Part shown: positions 20,879 to 29,300 of the stretch, piece by piece | Layout: each line of letters begins with the position of its first letter | Position numbering within the stretch: position 1 is the stretch's first letter | NCBI RefSeq assembly: GCF_006363915.1 | Contig: NZ_CP040946.1 | Reading direction: 5' to 3' (one strand) | Length of the DNA stretch: 64,000 nt | DNA from: Methylophilus medardensis | Lineage (GTDB): Bacteria > Pseudomonadota > Gammaproteobacteria > Burkholderiales > Methylophilaceae | Made by a program: the position numbers and the translations under genes | The notes under the pieces: model-generated | What the model was told of the DNA's origin: nothing | The model's input: the letters and a program-made list of their open reading frames with translations, nothing else | Database searches by the model: none

Positions 20879-22288
20879 ATGTCTGTTGCAAATGTAATGA
20901 AATTGGTTGCGGAAAACGACATCAAATTTGTTGATTTCCGTTTCACCGACACCAGAGGTAAAGAACAACACGTAACCGTGCCTGTTTCTCACTTCGACGA
21001 AGACAAATTTACTGAAGGCCACGCATTTGACGGTTCTTCCATCGCAGGCTGGAAAGGCATTCAAGCCTCCGACATGCAATTGATGCCTGATGCAAGCAGC
21101 GCTTTCATCGATCCATTCTTTGACGAACCAACCTTGGTATTGACCTGTGACGTGGTAGACCCTACCGACGGTAAAGGTTATGACCGTGACCCACGTAGCT
21201 TGGCTAAACGTGCAGAAGCCTATCTGAAATCCAGCGGCTTGGGCGACACTGCCTACTTTGGTCCTGAGCCAGAGTTCTTCATTTTTGATAGCGTTCAGTG
21301 GGATGCCACCATGGGTGGTAGCTTTGTGAAAATCAATTCCGAAGAGGCCGCATGGTCTTCTGGTGAAAAATTCGAAGGCGGTAACACAGGCCACCGTCCT
21401 GGCGTTAAAGGCGGCTACTTCCCAGTGCCTCCTGTCGATTCATTGCATGACATCCGTTCTGCAATGGTCATGACTTTAGAAGAGCTGGGCGTGCCTGTTG
21501 AAGTGCACCACCACGAAGTGGCAACTGCAGGTCAATGTGAAATCGGTACTAAATTTGCAACCCTAGTACAACGTGCTGACTGGACGCAAATCCTGAAATA
21601 CGTCGTCACCAATACCGCACATGCTTACGGCAAAACAGCCACATTCATGCCAAAACCAATGTTTGGCGATAACGGCTCTGGTATGCACGTTCACCAATCT
21701 GTTTGGAAAGATGGCAAAAACCTGTTTGCAGGTAATGGTTATGCTGGCCTGAGCGACTTTGCGCTGTATTACATCGGCGGCATCATCAAGCATGCACGCG
21801 CACTGAATGCGATTACTAACCCAGGCACTAACTCATACAAACGTTTGGTACCGCATTACGAAGCACCGGTAAAACTGGCTTACTCCGCTAAAAACCGTTC
21901 TGCTGCGATTCGTATTCCATTCGTGCATTCAGACAAAGCACGTCGTGTTGAAGCTCGCTTCCCAGACCCGATTGCTAACCCATACTTGGCGTTTTCAGCC
22001 TTGTTGATGGCCGGTCTTGATGGCGTTCAAAACAAAATCCATCCTGGTGAGCCAGCAACAAAAGACTTGTACCATCTGCCACCAGAGGAAGATGCATTAA
22101 TCCCAACCGTTTGTTCATCATTAGAGCAAGCATTGGAGTACTTGGACAAAGACCGCGAATTCTTGACACGTGGCGGCGTTTTCTCTGATGACTGGATTGA
22201 TGCATACATTGCATTGAAAATGGAAGAAGTGACTAAACTGCGTCAAACACCACACCCAGTGGAATTTGGCTTGTACTACTCCTGCTAA
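20879..22288 (+). CDS. glnA: glutamine synthetase, type I
   Basis: 469 residues from ATG 20879, preceded by TTGAGGAG. It forms glutamine from glutamate, ammonia and ATP. The family pattern is clear: DGSSIAGWKGI near 50-60, the metal-binding and ATP-binding core (GPEPEFFIFD; VEVHHHEVATAGQCEI), NPGTNSYKRLVP, and the adenylylation site KDLYHLPPEE with Tyr398, equivalent to Tyr397 of E. coli, so GlnE control is expected. Expression is under NtrC and sigma-54 (sites upstream), and NtrB/NtrC are encoded downstream. The open frame extends 32 codons upstream but without family similarity. Confidence 0.97.
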   Translation: MSVANVMKLVAENDIKFVDFRFTDTRGKEQHVTVPVSHFDEDKFTEGHAFDGSSIAGWKGIQASDMQLMPDASSAFIDPFFDEPTLVLTCDVVDPTDGKGYDRDPRSLAKRAEAYLKSSGLGDTAYFGPEPEFFIFDSVQWDATMGGSFVKINSEEAAWSSGEKFEGGNTGHRPGVKGGYFPVPPVDSLHDIRSAMVMTLEELGVPVEVHHHEVATAGQCEIGTKFATLVQRADWTQILKYVVTNTAHAYGKTATFMPKPMFGDNGSGMHVHQSVWKDGKNLFAGNGYAGLSDFALYYIGGIIKHARALNAITNPGTNSYKRLVPHYEAPVKLAYSAKNRSAAIRIPFVHSDKARRVEARFPDPIANPYLAFSALLMAGLDGVQNKIHPGEPATKDLYHLPPEEDALIPTVCSSLEQALEYLDKDREFLTRGGVFSDDWIDAYIALKMEEVTKLRQTPHPVEFGLYYSC

Positions 22289-22307
22289 GCGCAAGGCAGT
22301 GCACCAA

Positions 22308-22338
22308 AACAGGGCAGCTTCGGCTGCCCTGTTTTTTT
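22308..22338 (+). terminator. terminator of glnA
   Basis: AACAGGGCAGC-TTCG-GCTGCCCTGTT, an 11-bp stem closed by a stable TTCG loop and followed by a T7 run. Confidence 0.92.
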
Positions 22339-22414
22339 ATGTGGCATCCACGCGGTCAACCCGTGGGGAGAATCACACGTTGATAACCTCAACAATCTAC
22401 TCTAAACTATTGCC

Positions 22415-22906
22415 ATGAAAAGACTTTTTTACATTCTTGCTTTCACAATGGTCTCGCACAACAGTCTGGCCGATATCTACAAATATACAGACAGTAACGG
22501 CGTCACCACCTACACTAATATAAAACCTGAGGGGAATAGCAAAGCAGAATTGGTCATCAGCGGGCCAAAAACGGCAGATCCAGCACCGCCTCCTCGTGAA
22601 AAAAAATCGACCGTGAGAGCACCGTCACCCAATAGTTTTCCCAAAGTAGATCAGCAAACACAGACGCAACGAGACCAGAAGCGCAAAGAGGTGCTGATGG
22701 CCGAATTAGCGCAAGAAAAACAAGCACTTGAGAATGCAAAACAGCTGTATGAAGAGGCGCAAAATACCCCGGAAGTTTATCGAGGCGCCAACGGAAAAAC
22801 CTTCAGAAACGTTGCAAAATACGAAGAAAAACTCCATTTGATTGAAGCGGAAATTCAAGCGCATGAGCGCAATATCGAACTACTAAATAAAGAGCTCCAT
22901 TTGTAA
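22415..22906 (+). CDS. DUF4124-domain periplasmic protein
   Basis: 163 residues. A signal peptide ends at SLA before residue 20. Residues 20-45 (DIYKYTDSNGVTTYTNI) are the DUF4124 motif, a short beta module common in beta- and gammaproteobacterial secreted proteins. The rest is a Pro-rich linker and a predicted coiled coil (about 85-160, rich in Gln, Lys and Glu). Function unknown. It lies between glnA and ntrB but both flanks carry terminator-like hairpins, so it is probably a separate unit. No strong ribosome binding site. Confidence 0.8.
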   Translation: MKRLFYILAFTMVSHNSLADIYKYTDSNGVTTYTNIKPEGNSKAELVISGPKTADPAPPPREKKSTVRAPSPNSFPKVDQQTQTQRDQKRKEVLMAELAQEKQALENAKQLYEEAQNTPEVYRGANGKTFRNVAKYEEKLHLIEAEIQAHERNIELLNKELHL

Positions 22907-22908
22907 AC

Positions 22909-22923
22909 GCACCATTTTGGCAA
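22909..22923 (+). promoter_or_regulatory. half-conserved NtrC site upstream of ntrB
   Basis: GCACCATTTTGGCAA keeps the left GCACC and centre TTGG of an NtrC site but has lost the right half. It is about 35 bp upstream of a sigma-54-like promoter. It also overlaps an inverted repeat TTTGGCAA/TTGCCAAA (22916-22946). Confidence 0.4.
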
Positions 22924-22950
22924 CTATTTAGGTCCTTTTTGCCAAATTTC
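22916..22950 (+). terminator. possible terminator of the DUF4124 gene
   Basis: TTTGGCAA (22916-22923) and TTGCCAAA (22939-22946) form an 8-bp stem with a 15-base loop followed by TTTCTC. The long loop makes it weak; it may instead be an operator. Confidence 0.35.
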
Positions 22951-22957
22951 TCATAAT

Positions 22958-22973
22958 TGGCTTAGCTTTTGCT
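22958..22973 (+). promoter_or_regulatory. sigma-54-type promoter of ntrBC
   Basis: TGGCTTAGCTTTTGCT has GG-N10-GC and a good TTTGCT -12 element, 41 bases before the ntrB start. Together with the nearby partial NtrC site it suggests autoregulation. Confidence 0.6.
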
Positions 22974-23013
22974 TTAAAACAGGGCGTGATTCACTCTTTT
23001 AACAAGCAAGGAT

Positions 23014-24114
23014 ATGGTTCAAAAATCTCCCAACGGGTTTAATGGTTTAGAGCATATTGCCACGGCAGTGATTCTGCTCAATAACCAGCTGGAAGTCACC
23101 TATGCGAATTCAAGTGCAGAAATTTTATTCGCTTTCAGTGCCAATCAGATCCAAGGCGTGCACATGCACGATGTGTTCTTCAATTGTGAGATTTTGCAGA
23201 TGGCGGTCACCAATGCCATCCAAACGCAAAGCCCATACCGCGAGCATGAGTTTACGTTAACCACGCAACGTGGCCAAACCACGGCAGTCACCTGTACCGT
23301 CACGCCCATCTCGACCATGTTTAACCAAACGGCAGAGGACATGTTAATCCTGGAGTTTGTGCAGATGGATCAGCAGTTACGCATCGCCCGTGAAGAGCGT
23401 ATGCTAATTCAACAACAAGCCAATTCTGAATTGTTGCGCAATCTTGCACACGAAATTCGCAACCCCTTAGGCGGCTTACGCGGGGCAGCGCAGTTATTAG
23501 AATTTGAGTTGCCGCAACCGAGTCTTAAAGAATACACGCAAGTGATTATTAAAGAGGCTGACCGCTTACACAGCCTGATGGATCGACTGCTGGCACCGCA
23601 CCGGGTGCCCAAGTATGAACCCACCAATATTCACGAGGTACTTGAGCGCGTGCGCAGTTTGCTATTGGCAGAGTCGCCCAATCATATCCGCGTCATTCGC
23701 GATTATGACACCAGCCTGCCAGAATTGATCGGTGACCGCGAAAAGCTTATCCAAGCCGTGCTGAATATTGCTCGTAACGCGGCGCAAGCGATGCAGCAAC
23801 ATCAAACGGACAACGCCAGCATCACTTTCCGTACTCGGGCGGAGCGACAAATTACCCTAGCTAGAAAACGTTATCGGGTAGGGATTCACCTTGAAATTAT
23901 TGATAACGGTCCGGGCATCCCGGCGGGCATCAAAGAACGTATTTTTTACCCCTTAGTCTCTGGCCGCGAGGGCGGCACTGGCTTAGGGCTAGCGCTAGCA
24001 CAAACATTTATTACGCAACACCATGGCATGATCGATTGTGATTCACAGCCAGGAAAAACCACTTTTCATATATTGCTACCGATCGAAAGTACGCAATTAA
24101 AATCATCAGCATAA
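23014..24114 (+). CDS. ntrB: nitrogen regulation sensor kinase NtrB
   Basis: 366 residues, no membrane segment. An N-terminal PAS domain (about 8-115) is followed by the dimerisation helix LLRNLAHEIRNPLGG with phospho-acceptor His146, and a HATPase domain with N-box NIARNAAQAM, G1 DNGPGIP and G2 GGTGLGLALA. NtrB phosphorylates NtrC under nitrogen limitation, with PII switching it to phosphatase. AAGG is very close to the ATG. It precedes ntrC by 19 bases, one operon. Seen next to glnA, the classical arrangement with one small gene inserted. Confidence 0.95.
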   Translation: MVQKSPNGFNGLEHIATAVILLNNQLEVTYANSSAEILFAFSANQIQGVHMHDVFFNCEILQMAVTNAIQTQSPYREHEFTLTTQRGQTTAVTCTVTPISTMFNQTAEDMLILEFVQMDQQLRIAREERMLIQQQANSELLRNLAHEIRNPLGGLRGAAQLLEFELPQPSLKEYTQVIIKEADRLHSLMDRLLAPHRVPKYEPTNIHEVLERVRSLLLAESPNHIRVIRDYDTSLPELIGDREKLIQAVLNIARNAAQAMQQHQTDNASITFRTRAERQITLARKRYRVGIHLEIIDNGPGIPAGIKERIFYPLVSGREGGTGLGLALAQTFITQHHGMIDCDSQPGKTTFHILLPIESTQLKSSA

Positions 24115-24133
24115 AAAATTACGAGAAATAGCT

Positions 24134-25525
24134 ATGAAACCAATCTGGATCTTAGACGATGACAAATCCATCCGCTGGGTGTTTGAAAAAGCACTTGCAC
24201 GCACGGACTTTGACTTTAAAACCTTTTCGTCCCCCGCCGAAGCACTCAATGCCTTGAACAGAGAGCAGCCTCAGGTCATTGTCAGCGACATCCGCATGCC
24301 CAACGGCTCAGGGCTGGATTTTTTGTCTGAGGTGAAGCAGCGTTTCCCCGATATTCCGGTGATCATTATGACTGCCTACTCAGACCTTGAAAGCGCGGTT
24401 GCCGCCTTTCAAGGTGGCGCCTTTGAGTATCTAGCCAAACCCTTTGATGTCGATCAAGCCATTGAGATCATCAAGCGGGCAGTGGAAGAAAGTATGCGGC
24501 AGTCGGTGGAGGCGGTTGAAGATAGCGGCCCATCACCAGAAATTATCGGCCAAGCCCCCGCCATGCAAGAAGTATTTCGCGCCATCGGCCGTTTAAGCCG
24601 CTCGCACTCTACGGTGCTGATCAATGGCGAATCCGGTAGTGGTAAAGAGTTAGTCGCCAGCGCCCTGCACAGACACAGCCCACGCACGGATAAACCTTTC
24701 ATAGCGATTAATACCGCTGCGATTCCCAAAGATTTACTCGAATCTGAATTGTTTGGCCATGAACGGGGCGCTTTTACAGGCGCTGCAGCCGCGAGACGAG
24801 GTCGATTTGAGCAAGCCGATAACGGCACCTTATTTTTAGATGAGATCGGCGACATGCCAGCTGATTTGCAAACGCGCCTGTTACGCGTATTGTCTGACGG
24901 CCAATTTTATCGGGTCGGCGGCCACCAACCGATCAAAGTCAATGTGCGCGTCATTGCGGCAACGCACCAAGACCTCGAAGAGCGTGTCAAACAAGGCTTG
25001 TTCCGTGAGGATCTATTTCATCGCTTAAACGTCATCCGCCTGCGTTTACCGCCCTTGCGCGAGCGCAGGGAAGACATCCCCCTGCTCACCAAGCATTTTC
25101 TCGCTCACAGCGCGCAACAGCTAGGTGTAGAGCCCAAACAGTTATCGCAAGCGGCTATCAAATATTTAATGTCCGTCAACTGGAGCGGTAACGTCCGTCA
25201 ACTAGAGAACGTATGTCATTGGCTGACCGTGATGGCACCGGGCCAAAACGTCGATGTGAACGACCTACCCCCTGAACTCAAAGAAGACACCGGCAAACAA
25301 AATACCGGCGGATCTTGGCAAGAAGCGCTGGCGCAAGAAGTCACCGATGCGCTCAATCGGGGTGAAACCAATATTTTGGACGCCAAAACCAAAGAATTCG
25401 AGCGCATTCTCATTACCCGCGCACTCGCCCACACCGACGGTCGTCGTATCGAGGCAGCTAACCAGTTAGGCATGGGTCGCAACACCCTCACGCGAAAAAT
25501 TCAAGAGCTGGCGATTGATGATTAG
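24134..25525 (+). CDS. ntrC: nitrogen regulation response regulator NtrC
   Basis: 463 residues. The receiver domain has WILDDD and phospho-acceptor Asp52 in VIVSDIRMP. The AAA+ domain has Walker A GESGSGKE near 165-172, the sigma-54 contact loop GAFTGA near 212-217, Walker B GTLFLDEIGDM, and the Fis-type DNA-binding helix-turn-helix at the C-terminus (GMGRNTLTRKIQEL, about 445-458). It activates sigma-54 promoters such as the one of glnA. A decayed second copy of its 3' half lies at 28240-28537, so the 3' end of this gene marks a recombination breakpoint. Confidence 0.96.
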   Translation: MKPIWILDDDKSIRWVFEKALARTDFDFKTFSSPAEALNALNREQPQVIVSDIRMPNGSGLDFLSEVKQRFPDIPVIIMTAYSDLESAVAAFQGGAFEYLAKPFDVDQAIEIIKRAVEESMRQSVEAVEDSGPSPEIIGQAPAMQEVFRAIGRLSRSHSTVLINGESGSGKELVASALHRHSPRTDKPFIAINTAAIPKDLLESELFGHERGAFTGAAAARRGRFEQADNGTLFLDEIGDMPADLQTRLLRVLSDGQFYRVGGHQPIKVNVRVIAATHQDLEERVKQGLFREDLFHRLNVIRLRLPPLRERREDIPLLTKHFLAHSAQQLGVEPKQLSQAAIKYLMSVNWSGNVRQLENVCHWLTVMAPGQNVDVNDLPPELKEDTGKQNTGGSWQEALAQEVTDALNRGETNILDAKTKEFERILITRALAHTDGRRIEAANQLGMGRNTLTRKIQELAIDD

Positions 25526-25592
25526 CTTAGGCTAGAGCGTTGCAATGAATACTGATCCTTACATTTCTATGCATCAATTAGCATAAACTGAA

Positions 25593-26768
25593 GTTTGTGT
25601 TGTTAACGCTTACTACACTCACACCTCTTTTAGTGGTGATGCAAAGGGTGGTACAGGTCCCCTAGGTCTTGGCAGCGGTAATGCTGACAGCGTCAATAAC
25701 ATTACCACTGGCTTGTTGCCTAACTACTTAAGCGTTTCTGGAAAAACCCGTCAGAACGATCTGGATGTAGGTTTTACCATCAGCATTAACCCAGGTGCCT
25801 CTACCACACAAGCTGGTATTCAAAACGGTGGCTCAACGGGCAGGACAGGCAACCAAGAAAACCGTCAAGCATTCCTGACTTTCGGTGATGCTTCTTGGGG
25901 TTCTGTCAAGCTTGGTAAAGATTTAGGCATTTTCGCTTCAGATGCTATTTTAAACGACATGACTTTATTGGGTGTTGGCGCTGGCGCTGGTTCTCTGGCG
26001 GGCAATACAACCACTTTAGGTCGTATTGGTACGGGTTTTATCTATGCTGACTGGAAGGCGCAAATCGCCTACACCACCCCAAATTGGAATGGTTTCCAAG
26101 CAACCGCAGGTTTGACACAAGCCTTTGATGCATCAAGTAGTCTGCAGACACCAAATAAAGATGCAAACGCTTTTTCTGGCAAACGTGGTGGCTCACAAAG
26201 CGCCTACGAAGCTAAAGCTTCTTACGAGTGGACGGGTGATGTTGCGGGTAAGGTCTGGATGTCTGCAATTACTCAAAAATTTGAGGATTTAAAGAACTCC
26301 GTATCAATAACAAGTGGCGTGGACAACCGTGCGACAGCATTCGATATTGGCTCGACTGTTAATGTGGCTGGTTTTGGCCTAACCGGTTATTACTATACTG
26401 GTCGTGGCTTGGGTCAAACCGTCCAGTTCAACGATGGCTTCGACATCAAAGGTTCTCGTCGTGATTCTGATGGCTGGTATGTGCAAGGAACTTATGTTGT
26501 TCCGGGCGTAAGCACAAAATTAGGCGTTAGCTATGGCTTGTCTACATTAGATGGCACAAGCCATGATAAAACAGTTGTAGGTAGTGGTAACTTCAAGAAA
26601 ATTGAAGACTCCATGTGGACCATTGGTGCGTATCATCCTCTGACCAAGCACTTGAACTTGGTAGCAGAATACTCACAATCACAACGTGAGGTAGATTCAA
26701 GCGTGGTTGCGAACGACCTGAAAGCGAAGGCAAAAACCGTTTCTTTGGGTGCTATTTTGTTCTTCTAA
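25593..26768 (+). pseudogene. 5'-truncated porin (promoterless, signal-less copy)
   Basis: The frame from 25593 reads VCVVNAYYTHTSFSGD onward and stays open to a normal porin end AILFF. It aligns from VVNAYY to the last residue with the complete porin at 29301-30566, sharing many blocks (LPNYLSVSGKTRQNDLD, SYEWTGDVAGKVW, GVSTKLGVSYG, HLNLVAEYS). A stop codon lies just upstream at 25584-25586 and there is no ATG, GTG or TTG until 25710, so signal peptide and first strand are missing. The DNA differs mostly at third positions, no frameshift or stop is present, and its own terminator is intact, so the body looks preserved by selection. See findings on possible cassette exchange. Whether anything is translated from the TTG at 25713 is unknown. 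Confidence 0.88.
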
Positions 26769-26830
26769 GCGCACACAATAACTTCACATGTAGCTAACGA
26801 CATGGATCGGCTAGCGATAGCCAGACCAGA

Positions 26831-26865
26831 ACGGGAAATAACAGTATGTTATTTCCCGTTTGTCG
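26831..26865 (+). terminator. terminator after the truncated porin
   Basis: ACGGGAAATAACA-GTA-TGTTATTTCCCGT, a perfect 13-bp stem with a 3-base loop, followed by TTGTCGTTTT. It would separate the porin body from the recombinase gene. Confidence 0.75.
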
Positions 26866-26949
26866 TTTTGGCGCAACAAAAAACTAACATTATTTAAATA
26901 TTGTATATTTGAGTTAGAATCCTGCCTTATTTTTATTGAAAACTTCATT

Positions 26950-28155
26950 ATGCGCGGTGCACTTTTACAGAAGATTGTCAGTCTTGATGAATTTTTGAAC
27001 CATCCCGGACAGGTTCAAACGATGGCGCATGGGCAGCCTGTGGTGGTCGTGAATCAGGATAAACCCCTATTTTACCTACTGACGCCCGACGATCTAACGG
27101 CGATGATTGGTAACGCACATGAGGTAAATTCCCCATTAAATCATGCGCTTGTAAAAAGTATTGGCGATTATACAAACGACTTGATTCAAAATGCGCAATC
27201 GCGTTACAAACGAAATATTTTGTCAAAAAAGAGTGTTGATATCCTCAGCTATCGGATCAAAAAACACATCCTACCTTTTTTCAAAACCTTGGCTATTTCT
27301 GACATCAACACCAAGGTGCTGGCTAATTTTGTCGATTATTTAAATGAAGCAGAGATTGGTAACGTGGCGATCGCACAATATTTAATGATCGTAAAAATGG
27401 CTTTGCAAGCGAGTCAACGCCAAGGTCATCTTGATACCCTACCTGAATTCCCCTCGATTACCTCCAAACGGCAGTCACGAGGCGCTTTTACCTTGCAGGA
27501 ATATGCGCTATTACTCAGGACTGCTTGGCGCATGCGAGAGCAAACTTTTAATTTTCAAAACGTATTACATTTGAATGCAATGGGCTTAGATAAACGCTTA
27601 TTAACCATGCGCAAAGAGATGTATTACCTGATCAGCTTTATGGTGAACAGTTTTGTCAGGCCAAGTGACATCAAGGTGATGAAGCACATGCATGTGAAGC
27701 GCATAGAACGTGCACAAACGTATTTACGCTTGAGTCTGCCAGAAACCAAAGGCCACGATGCACCGATAGTGACATTACGTCAGGCAGTGAACGTGTATGA
27801 AAAATTACACAAGGACGCAAAAGCGCGTGGCTATGGTAAACCAGACGACTATGTATTTTTACCAGAGATTAAGAACCGCGATTATGCGATGCGTATTCTC
27901 GGATTTCTCTTCAATTGGCTACTTTTCGAAACAGATTTAAAACAAGGCCCGCACGGTATTGGTCGCACGCTGTATAGTTTGCGGCATACCGCCATTACAT
28001 TTCGATTGCTTTATGGGCAGGGCATCGACATGCTCACCTTGGCACGCAACGCACGCACCTCGGTGAGCATGATTGAGAAACACTACGCATCTACCTTGAG
28101 CGGTGAAATGAACATCAGCCTGTTACAAAGCAAGCGCATGCAAAAACATGTTTAA
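26950..28155 (+). CDS. tyrosine recombinase with N-terminal Phd/YefM-like domain
   Basis: 401 residues from ATG 26950. Residues about 8-53 (IVSLDEFLNHPGQVQTMAHG, then PVVVVNQDKPLFYLLTPDDL) resemble the DNA-binding fold of Phd/YefM/StbD antitoxins. Residues about 75-160 look like a SAM-like core-binding domain. The catalytic domain has Arg237 (SFVRPSD), Lys267 (ETKGHD), Arg345 (SLRHT) and nucleophile Tyr379 (IEKHYAS). The first box-II His is replaced by Tyr342, and the usual LGH is ARN, as in some integrase subfamilies. It lies between the truncated porin and the ntrC relic, the typical place of an integrase beside its attachment site. A+T-rich compared with flanks. No toxin gene is adjacent. 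Activity and target are not known. Confidence 0.85.
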   Translation: MRGALLQKIVSLDEFLNHPGQVQTMAHGQPVVVVNQDKPLFYLLTPDDLTAMIGNAHEVNSPLNHALVKSIGDYTNDLIQNAQSRYKRNILSKKSVDILSYRIKKHILPFFKTLAISDINTKVLANFVDYLNEAEIGNVAIAQYLMIVKMALQASQRQGHLDTLPEFPSITSKRQSRGAFTLQEYALLLRTAWRMREQTFNFQNVLHLNAMGLDKRLLTMRKEMYYLISFMVNSFVRPSDIKVMKHMHVKRIERAQTYLRLSLPETKGHDAPIVTLRQAVNVYEKLHKDAKARGYGKPDDYVFLPEIKNRDYAMRILGFLFNWLLFETDLKQGPHGIGRTLYSLRHTAITFRLLYGQGIDMLTLARNARTSVSMIEKHYASTLSGEMNISLLQSKRMQKHV

Positions 28156-28239
28156 CAGCATGGAAATGCCTAAGAAATTGCAAACGGGGCTACTAGTTGT
28201 ATTGTCCGATGGCAAATTTTATTGAGTGAACGGCTAACA

Positions 28240-28537
28240 AGCCTAAAGATCGATGTCTGTGCCATTGCGGCGACTCCACCAAAAACTCGAAGAGCGTAAC
28301 GAATAAGCCTTGTCCCGTCAGAGAGCTTTTTTCAACAATTAAGCGCCGTCAACCTTGGTTTAAAGCCCTCAGGCAAGCACAAGGAAAGTTCCAACCAACA
28401 AAACAAAAATTTGAGCATACTCCAATTAAGCAAGCACCATCTTGCACAGATTATTTTCGTATCTGGACATAATCAGTTAATCATAGGACGAACTGCGCTA
28501 ACACTTAAAGTTTAGCAACGAGGATTGATGATTGATT
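28240..28537 (+). pseudogene. decayed 3' fragment of ntrC
   Basis: Two segments align with the intact ntrC on the same strand. 28255-28360 matches about 24942-25050 (shared ATTGCGGC, CTCGAAGAGCGT; the AAA+ segment VNVRVIAATHQDLEER), and 28455-28537 matches about 25440-25525, the Fis-type helix-turn-helix, through to GATTGATGATT and the stop. About 290 bp between the two are deleted, and substitutions and a one-base insertion destroy the frame. It is the displaced original 3' end or a duplicated one. It accounts for most of the gap between the recombinase and the 2OG-type gene. Confidence 0.8.
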
Positions 28538-29207
28538 AAAGTGGCTGTTTTTTAACACGTAACAATGGGAAAGAACTTTCTTTATTTGCATCAATTTTAG
28601 TAATAAAAAAAACCTGCGCCAATCGCGAATCCTGTCTAGTTTTCCCGAAAAAATTATTCGCGCAATGGTGTATGTCACCCTCAAAAAGAATAAGTGAGTT
28701 GTACACGTTATTCACACGAACTACTTCATCAAACATCTCATGATAACTAAAATCAATGGGCTCTTTGCGTTTAAATCGCTCATCATTTTCTTTAATTCTT
28801 TTCCAGTATAAATCTTCATCGTAACTGGCATTTTTTCTGAATAACGAAGTGCCAGAATCTAATGGCGCATCTGGTGTCAAGTACAGCACGCCAGCGAATA
28901 CCGTATTTTGATCCTGATGAATCAATCCATGATCATATTCACCCTCTACGATTTGAAAGCTAGTATTTATTTGCCAACGCATAACATCATGCTCTGGGAT
29001 ATGAAATGCACTGATAAGCTTCTTACAGACCTTTTCATAGAGAGATTGACTTAACTCTCTTAACTCCTTCGTTCTGCTTCCCGGAAAAACATACTCAATG
29101 TCTTTCATTTCATGACAATAAGTATATTTTTGTGCCAACGCATATTTTCTGATTTCATCTGGATTTTCATAAAACTCTGAAATAACGGTGACAGGGTAAA
29201 GCTTCAT
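28536..29207 (-). CDS. 2-oxoglutarate/Fe(II) oxygenase-like protein (DUF6445 type)
   Basis: 223 residues. The facial triad of the double-stranded beta-helix fold is visible: His97-Gln98-Asp99 (LIHQDQ) and a distal His180 or His181 (GDIHHCANNFFG), followed by Arg195, placed to bind 2-oxoglutarate. The segment TVFAGVLYLTPDAPLDSGTSLF is typical of the family. Related proteins occur in biosynthetic and glycan loci; the substrate is not predictable. Low G+C, like the recombinase, and located between the ntrC relic and the complete porin, which suggests acquisition with the same element. An N-terminal VTVISEFYENPDEIRKYAL is also characteristic. Confidence 0.72.
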   Translation of the reverse strand: MKLYPVTVISEFYENPDEIRKYALAQKYTYCHEMKDIEYVFPGSRTKELRELSQSLYEKVCKKLISAFHIPEHDVMRWQINTSFQIVEGEYDHGLIHQDQNTVFAGVLYLTPDAPLDSGTSLFRKNASYDEDLYWKRIKENDERFKRKEPIDFSYHEMFDEVVRVNNVYNSLILFEGDIHHCANNFFGKTRQDSRLAQVFFITKIDANKESSFPLLRVKKQPL

Positions 29208-29233
29208 GGATAGAACTTTCGATGTATTTAATC

Positions 29234-29263
29234 AATAAAAAAACGGCAACCGAAGTTGCCGTT
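29234..29263 (-). terminator. terminator of the complete porin
   Basis: Minus strand AACGGCAAC-TTCG-GTTGCCGTT (29263-29242) with a TTCG loop, followed by T7 and A+T-rich sequence. 38 bases after the porin stop codon. Confidence 0.88.
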
Positions 29264-29300
29264 TTCTGACTTTTAATTTAAGCAGTTAAACTGCGTTAAA

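Noticed and set aside
25543..25600. ATGAATAC before the truncated porin, like the start of the complete porin gene
   Set aside because: Only eight bases match, there is no ribosome binding site, and a stop codon (25584-25586) separates it from the porin frame.
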